Assembly (NCBI GenBank): GCA_023384415.1
Contig: JAHDWJ010000027.1
Location: forward strand, 1 to 64,000
Direction: 5' to 3'
From: Anaerolineae bacterium
Lineage (GTDB): Bacteria > Chloroflexota > Anaerolineae > Promineifilales > Promineifilaceae
Length of the DNA: 64,000 nt
The translations under genes were made by a program, and so were the position numbers. Positions within the stretch are counted from its first letter, which is position 1; each line of letters starts with the position of its first letter. The notes beneath the pieces are model-generated. The model ran no database searches and was not told the DNA's origin. It saw nothing but the letters and a program-made list of their open reading frames with translations. Below are positions 59,344 to 64,000 of this stretch, piece by piece.

Positions 59344-60726
59344 TTAAAATGTGAGCGGAATGAAGGTGGGTTGAGCTATAACAGGTTTGGGCAGGGGGGC
59401 CGGGTCTACCAGTTCCCCTGAGAGGCTCCAGGGGCCAGTCCAGGTGATGTTGACTTTAACCAACTGCCCTTTGAGTTCACGGGGATCATCAAAGAAGACG
59501 AGTTTGTTTTGGGGGTTGCGGCCGCGCCATCGCCCTTTGTGCCGATCTTCTACCAGGACCTCGACTAGTTGTCCCTTATATGGTCGCATTTTTCGTGTAG
59601 AGACTTCTTTTTGTAGCTGTTCAATCAAATGAAAACGGCGTCGCTTTTCCGCTTCTGGCACATCGTCAACCATACGCCGGGCACTGACTGTCCCTGGGCG
59701 GGGGCTGTAGCGGGCCAGGTGAATTTTATCTAGCTCCAACTCGGCCAACAGGTGATAGGTGTCCATAAATTGGGCTTCTGTTTCCCCAGGGAAGCCGACA
59801 ATGATGTCACCATGAATGGCGGCATCCGGCACAATGTCCCGCACCTGATGAACCAGAGCCCGGTACGCTTCACGGGTATAGCCCCGCTTCATATTTTGTA
59901 ACACCTCATTATTGCCAGCCTGTACCGGAATTTCGACCTGGGGCATGACTTTGGGCAGGTTAGCCACGGCCCGCAGGATTTTTTTGTTCATATAGCTGGG
60001 GTGGCTGGTAAGAAAGCGAATGCGTTCCAGCCCGTTGATGTCATTAATAATGGTAAGTAAGTCAGCCAGGTCGGGGCCATCGGGCACATCGTAGCCGTAT
60101 CGATCTACAATTTGCCCCAGTAGAACCACTTCCTTAACCCCTTGAGCTACCAGCGACCGAACTTCGGCAGCGATAGCCCCAATGGGGCGGCTGCGCTCAA
60201 TACCCCGTTTTTGGGGAATGATGCAAAAAGTACAGGCATGGGAGCAGCCATAGACGATAGCTACTGGGGCAGAGATGAGCTCTCCATGTTGGTTAGCTGG
60301 TAAAAGGGCGATTTCATCTTGCCATTGGTGGCGTTGTTGGGTGATTTCTTCTTCAATGGCCCAATCTTCCCCCTGGCGCAGGTGGGCTAATAGAGGAGAC
60401 CCATCGGTAGATGGTTCCATGAATACATCTACAAAGGGGAAGGCTTCTTCCAGGGCCTGGTTGCCCCGCACCCCGACGACGCAGCCCATCACGGCGATGG
60501 TTTTGTTTGGGTTTTGGGCTTTGAGCGGCCGCAGCTGATGCAGTCGCCCCACCGCCTTGTCTTCTGATTGTTGGCGCACGGTGCAGGTTTGTAGTACCAC
60601 CACATCGGCTTCCTCAGCGGAAGGCGCCGCTTCGTAGCCTAGTTTCTCTAATTCGGTAGCCACGCGCCGGGCATCGGCGTAATTCATTTGGCAGCCGGAA
60701 ATCCAAAAATGATAACTTTTACTCAT
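59344..60726 (-). CDS. miaB: tRNA-2-methylthio-N6-dimethylallyladenosine synthase
   Basis: 460 aa. The UPF0004 domain has three cluster cysteines, C12, C48 and C82. The radical SAM domain has C161, C165 and C168 (GCSHACTFC), followed by IIPQKRGIERSRP. The C-terminal TRAM domain (about 375-440, PYKGQLVEVLVEDRHKGRW) binds tRNA. It adds the 2-methylthio group to i6A37 of tRNAs reading UNN codons. The match is to MiaB rather than RimO or MtaB by GCQMN and the MxxxxDARR start. The methyltransferase gene ends six bases upstream, so it is the last gene of an operon. Confidence 0.93.
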   Translation of the reverse strand: MSKSYHFWISGCQMNYADARRVATELEKLGYEAAPSAEEADVVVLQTCTVRQQSEDKAVGRLHQLRPLKAQNPNKTIAVMGCVVGVRGNQALEEAFPFVDVFMEPSTDGSPLLAHLRQGEDWAIEEEITQQRHQWQDEIALLPANQHGELISAPVAIVYGCSHACTFCIIPQKRGIERSRPIGAIAAEVRSLVAQGVKEVVLLGQIVDRYGYDVPDGPDLADLLTIINDINGLERIRFLTSHPSYMNKKILRAVANLPKVMPQVEIPVQAGNNEVLQNMKRGYTREAYRALVHQVRDIVPDAAIHGDIIVGFPGETEAQFMDTYHLLAELELDKIHLARYSPRPGTVSARRMVDDVPEAEKRRRFHLIEQLQKEVSTRKMRPYKGQLVEVLVEDRHKGRWRGRNPQNKLVFFDDPRELKGQLVKVNITWTGPWSLSGELVDPAPLPKPVIAQPTFIPLTF

Positions 60727-60732
60727 ATTTGT

Positions 60733-61506
60733 TTACCGTAATTTAGCTACAAGGAGTAGTTCGCTTAAGTAAAAAGTGATTCTATCCCCCGCCTGGGTGG
60801 GTGTCAAGAAGGCCAGGGCTGGGGCAGGTGCTTGCAGGAGCATGACCCGCAGCCGAATTTTGTTTTCTGGTGAGACCTGCATCCGGTCAGCCCAATCAGC
60901 AAAATCCATCGCTTTACGATCTATTTCTTGATGGTGCAGATCAAAACCGGCGGCAAAGATGGCCTGCTCCCATTCTTCTACCGAGAGACAGCGGCCGTGA
61001 CTGGGATCACGTAATTTTTCCAGGGCGTTGTAATGAGCGGCCCCAATTGGGTTTTCTGGGCTGATATTGTCCACGATGGCGAGTGTGCCCTGCGGCCGCA
61101 GCACACGCGCACTCTCCCGTAAAAATTGATCAATATTAGGGAAATGGTGGGGGGCAATGCGACAGGTTACCAGGTCAAACGCCTCATCCGCGAAGGGGAG
61201 ATTTTCGGCATCTGCCTGGCGAAAAGTGACATTAGTGATTCCTTTGTCGGCCCCCAATTTGGCTGCTACCTCAAGCATCTCTGAGGTGAGGTCGCTGGCG
61301 ATAACGTGGGCTACATGAGGGGCAAAGGTGAAGGCGGTATGCCCGGCAGCGGTGGCGATGTCTAATACCTGCCAATGGGGTTGGGGTTGAGTTAGCTCTA
61401 CCAGGCGGGCCAGGCTGGACCCCTGGGCGTGGATGGTGCTGGTGCGGTAAGCGGCCGCGTTTTGGCCGAACTGCTGTTGGACTTTTTCTTTAAGGTTGTT
61501 CATCAT
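60733..61506 (-). CDS. UbiE/YcgJ-like SAM-dependent methyltransferase
   Basis: 257 aa from the ATG at 61506 (or 61503), which has GGAG five to eight bases upstream; a frame from 61605 lacks a ribosome site. Motif I is VLDIATAAGHTAFTFA (about 45-60), then ASDLTSEML, and the post-motif blocks ADAENLPFADEAFDLVTCRIAPHHF and RVLRPQGTLAIVD are those of Methyltransf_11/UbiE-type enzymes. The ATAAGH variant of the glycine-rich loop is typical of YcgJ-like proteins. The substrate is unknown. It lies six bases before miaB. Confidence 0.85.
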   Translation of the reverse strand: MMNNLKEKVQQQFGQNAAAYRTSTIHAQGSSLARLVELTQPQPHWQVLDIATAAGHTAFTFAPHVAHVIASDLTSEMLEVAAKLGADKGITNVTFRQADAENLPFADEAFDLVTCRIAPHHFPNIDQFLRESARVLRPQGTLAIVDNISPENPIGAAHYNALEKLRDPSHGRCLSVEEWEQAIFAAGFDLHHQEIDRKAMDFADWADRMQVSPENKIRLRVMLLQAPAPALAFLTPTQAGDRITFYLSELLLVAKLR

Positions 61507-61567
61507 TATTTCTCCAATGAACAGGGGATCAACAGCAAGAGGTTGGCTGTTTGCTCTTGAGGAATTA

Positions 61568-62683
61568 TTACTGAACGGCTGCGATCTGGCCGATGTAAGG
61601 GACACAAACGGGGGTCAGCCGGTCGCCGGGCATGGGTAAGCTGTTGCCAGGGAAAATTTGTTGCATTGTTGGGGGTGGGATTAGCCCCAATTGGTGCAGC
61701 CGGTTTTCTACCCAGGCCGGAGAGTCAGTTTCACGTAAATTGCTTCTTTGCTGGATATCTAACAAGATTTGCCGGGCCAGGGGATGGGTATAAGCCCGAC
61801 ATAAAGCCTGGTAGCCGTCCTCATCAATGGGGCGGCCTAAATAGGTGGGTGTAGAAAAAGCATATATCTTCTGGCCAGGAGCTACGGTGAAATTAATATC
61901 GGTTAGGGCGGTGTACATGGCATTAGGGGCACTGCTCATTTCTACAGTAAGGCGGTAATCAGTTGGGCAGCGGAAGGGAGGCGCGGCCGCACACAACTGC
62001 CGGATCATCTCGGCCCAATCTCGACTGAGCCGCTGGACGAGATCGCTGTCTCGTTCGGGGAAGGCAAAGGTGAGATGGGGGAGCTGCCGGGTGCGGCTGG
62101 CGCCCCAGGCGGTGTTGGCTAATGGCCCGGCCAGCCATTGCCCATTGCGGGAATGGTAAGCTACCGTGTGTTGTAAGGTGATGGTTTGGGTGAGACCAGA
62201 TGTGGTGACAATCTGGTAATCTTGGGGAAAAGTGAGTTCGGCATGGTTGAGGGTAGAAGCCAGGTTGATCTGGTACGCGGCCGCAAACTCATCCTGCCAT
62301 CCCCCAGCTGCCAAACTGAACCCATAGGTGCCCCGGTAAACAGGGGACAGCCCTGTTTCCACATGGCGCAGTTGAATTTGGGCCCAAAGCGGGTACCGCT
62401 CCTGGTCAAGTAGATCGGCCAACAGCTCTGTATCTCCCTGGCTGACCGCCAGCCGCCACAATTCATGGGCGGCTTGAACATCAGCAATGGCCCGGCTGCT
62501 GCTGCGCTGAGAGCGGAAGCTAATCTGACGCAAAGCCACCAGGGCACTACTGCCAACCAGGCTCAGAACGATGCCGATGATGACGAACCGCTGCCACAGG
62601 GGAAGCGGCCGCGTTGGTTCCAGGGGCGGTAAATCATCCCACCCCTCTTCCTCGGTATCCGTTTGCCAATCAAATTGCCCCAT
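61568..62683 (-). CDS. Single-pass membrane protein of unknown function
   Basis: 371 aa. A short acidic N-terminal part (DTEEEGWDDLPPLEP), one transmembrane helix (about 32-50) and a long extracytoplasmic domain are visible. The domain contains a SnoaL/NTF2-like looking stretch (ADVQAAHELWRLAVSQGDTELLADLLD, about 64-92), then beta-rich sequence with QRYPLWAQIQLRHVETG and a helical end. I do not recognise the family. It follows the WD40-like gene by seven bases and precedes the methyltransferase, so it belongs to the operon that ends with miaB. Confidence 0.6.
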   Translation of the reverse strand: MGQFDWQTDTEEEGWDDLPPLEPTRPLPLWQRFVIIGIVLSLVGSSALVALRQISFRSQRSSSRAIADVQAAHELWRLAVSQGDTELLADLLDQERYPLWAQIQLRHVETGLSPVYRGTYGFSLAAGGWQDEFAAAYQINLASTLNHAELTFPQDYQIVTTSGLTQTITLQHTVAYHSRNGQWLAGPLANTAWGASRTRQLPHLTFAFPERDSDLVQRLSRDWAEMIRQLCAAAPPFRCPTDYRLTVEMSSAPNAMYTALTDINFTVAPGQKIYAFSTPTYLGRPIDEDGYQALCRAYTHPLARQILLDIQQRSNLRETDSPAWVENRLHQLGLIPPPTMQQIFPGNSLPMPGDRLTPVCVPYIGQIAAVQ

Positions 62684-62690
62684 CTTTATC

Positions 62691-64000
62691 CTATTCGTTT
62701 AACCAATTTACGGCTCGGCAGTTAGCAAAAGCATGGGGCACCCAACGTTGGTATCCCCAGCCTGGAGCGATCAATTTCAGGTGTCCGGCATCTGTCGTCA
62801 CCAACCAATACCCATCATTTGACCAATCATAATTGCCCGAATTTGTACCGCCAACCAGTTTGACCAATGATATTTTATCCTGGGCCATTTGATAACTATA
62901 GAAATAATACACCGGAATGTTGGTTCCATGCACAATCGTCACTAACACTTGAAACTGGTTAGCTCGAATTTTGACGGGAATGCGAAAAGTTTTACCGATT
63001 TCAACAGAAGGTATTGGTACATCATCCAGTCGGGTGAGATAAGTGGCCTGACGTTCGGATAGGTTCAGTTGGAAGAGATAGGCAGCACTCAGATCGTTGA
63101 AACTGGAAGCCAAAACAAATAACAGGTTGGGGTCACTCTGGCTTAACCCAATTTCATTAATGGTCAGGCGGCTGATGGGGCTATTTTCTGGCAGTAGGGG
63201 GAGTAAATCCCGCTCCGCCAGCACTGTTTCTGACTTTTTGCTATACACATGGGTAATAACAACTTCCTGGGATCGCAAATGAATGATGTGTTCGTTATCT
63301 AACCAGGTAGCCGACGTTCCCAGTCCCACCGCGCCGTTGGGATGATTTTGGCCGATATTGTCTCCCAGGCGTAATTCACTGATAGAGCCAGGGCGATTCA
63401 CCCGACTCAAGGTCAGGTCACCATTTGGCGACCAGTGTAGATTAGGCAGAGGGGTGGAGTAAGTTGAGCAGCTGCCCATCTCATTAGTGCAGGTGTCCAA
63501 ATCAATCAGAATGATCTCCTCGGTACTCAGAAAGGCATCGGCTGAATGGGTGGATGTATTGGGATTTAACTTTAGGGTACCCCCAGCCAGGATTGTTCCC
63601 GCAGGATTGACCGCCTGAAGCACGAAGCCCCGCTCTAGCAGCGGGATGGTCACCCCGCCGCGCCAGAAAACGGTTTGGGGAGGGCGGTTTTCGGCGCCGA
63701 GGGATTGTTCGATGAGGACCAGGCCAGGTTGTTCGGGGATGGATTGGGCGGTGAAAAAGGCGCGGCCGCCTAGCTGTTCACGCCATTGTTCCTCAGCCGG
63801 GTGGTAGGTGTAAAGCGCGGCTGCGTCCGGGAAATTTGGCCCACACAACATACTGATCGCCTGGTCTGGCCAGGGTACCGGCGGTGGGCGATTGGCCAGA
63901 CCACTTTGTTGGTACAAAAAAGCCTGCCACTGCCGGTTGCTTTCCGGCGAGGCCAGATTTGCTCTGAGGACACCTGTCAGCCAGCCGGTCAGATCATCCC
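62691..64000 (-). CDS. Beta-propeller-like (TolB/WD40-like) protein, 5' end outside the window
   Basis: The frame is open from 62691 to the window edge with no stop, so at least 436 residues are encoded and the N-terminus is missing. An internal TTG at 63917 is not the start; the residues before it (DDLTGWLTG, then ANLASPESNRQWQ) continue in frame. Blades of about 45 residues are visible (NLHWSPNGDLTLSR, ATWLDNEHIIHL, NYDWSNDGYWLVTTD), which match TolB/WD40-like propellers. It ends GWGYQRWVPHAFANCRAVNWLNE. It heads the operon leading to miaB. The function is unknown. Confidence 0.75.
   Translation of the reverse strand, partial: DDLTGWLTGVLRANLASPESNRQWQAFLYQQSGLANRPPPVPWPDQAISMLCGPNFPDAAALYTYHPAEEQWREQLGGRAFFTAQSIPEQPGLVLIEQSLGAENRPPQTVFWRGGVTIPLLERGFVLQAVNPAGTILAGGTLKLNPNTSTHSADAFLSTEEIILIDLDTCTNEMGSCSTYSTPLPNLHWSPNGDLTLSRVNRPGSISELRLGDNIGQNHPNGAVGLGTSATWLDNEHIIHLRSQEVVITHVYSKKSETVLAERDLLPLLPENSPISRLTINEIGLSQSDPNLLFVLASSFNDLSAAYLFQLNLSERQATYLTRLDDVPIPSVEIGKTFRIPVKIRANQFQVLVTIVHGTNIPVYYFYSYQMAQDKISLVKLVGGTNSGNYDWSNDGYWLVTTDAGHLKLIAPGWGYQRWVPHAFANCRAVNWLNE

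Noticed and set aside
1..64000. tRNA or rRNA genes, prophage or insertion sequence
   Set aside because: No TTCGANNC-type T-loops with cloverleaf context, no rRNA words, and no transposase, integrase or phage structural motifs were seen in any frame.

Overview
The window is bacterial chromosome, most likely from a Chloroflexota (Anaerolineae-type) organism. This is inferred from gene content, with no 16S to confirm it. Supporting signs are tandem secreted choice-of-anchor-B proteins, secreted proteins ending in a YLP-type C-terminus, a SpoVS protein without other sporulation genes, a fused E1 alpha/beta 2-oxoacid dehydrogenase, and a ClpC/RpoC set of general bacterial type. GC looks to be a little over 50%. 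The octamer GCGGCCGC recurs about 100 times in 64 kb, inside and outside genes, where only one or two would be expected.

Layout. 1-0.26 kb: 16-bp tandem repeat and palindromes. 0.26-4.5 kb (minus): clan GH-A glycosidase, LVIVD-type lipoprotein, J-domain protein, HAD hydrolase. 4.8-7.0 kb (plus): membrane protein, OmpR-type response regulator. 7.1-13.9 kb (minus): a 908-aa fusion of PLP dehydratase, 2-hydroxyacid dehydrogenase and ParB/serine-kinase-like domains coupled to a GNAT acetyltransferase; a lone receiver; a Trm112-like protein; a DtxR-type metal regulator; a THUMP-like methyltransferase. 14.0-17.8 kb (minus): clpC and a four-S1-domain protein. 18.1-20.8 kb (plus): folD-fhs, followed by a promoter-driven, terminator-ended long hairpin RNA that looks like 6S RNA. 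21.3-24.3 kb: RRM protein, lipoprotein, zinc-ribbon protein. 24.3-26.5 kb (minus): molybdopterin oxidoreductase split in two exactly at a 7-bp tandem repeat. 27.0-32.1 kb (plus): three tandem choice-of-anchor-B paralogs. 32.4-41.4 kb: PLP desulfhydrase/deaminase-like enzyme, MazG-like protein, SBBP-repeat secreted protein, multi-pass membrane protein, XRE regulator, TPR protein, receiver, cold-shock protein, VanZ-like protein. 41.6-48.2 kb (plus): nucleotidyltransferase, three B12-binding-type radical SAM proteins and a methyltransferase, a likely pathway of unknown product. 48.3-52.8 kb: SpoVS, E2 and fused E1 of a 2-oxoacid dehydrogenase, and an unlisted 57-aa Flp-type pilin. 53.2-57.6 kb: rpoC without rpoB beside it, behind its own promoter and an intrinsic terminator in the leader. 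57.9-64 kb (minus): HExxH protease-like protein, then a tight operon of two hypothetical proteins, a methyltransferase and miaB; the first gene runs off the window.

Two themes cross the window. The first is small repeats: the GCGGCCGC octamer, two dispersed intergenic families of 90-130 bp, and low-complexity elements of the (C)AGTCTCC / GTGAGCA kind, which appear in intergenic DNA, in frame within unrelated proteins, and at the break in the molybdopterin gene. The second is one-carbon/serine chemistry: folD, fhs, and the unusual serine/threonine-enzyme fusion.

Coordinates and motifs were read by eye; homology assignments come from recognised motifs, not from searches.
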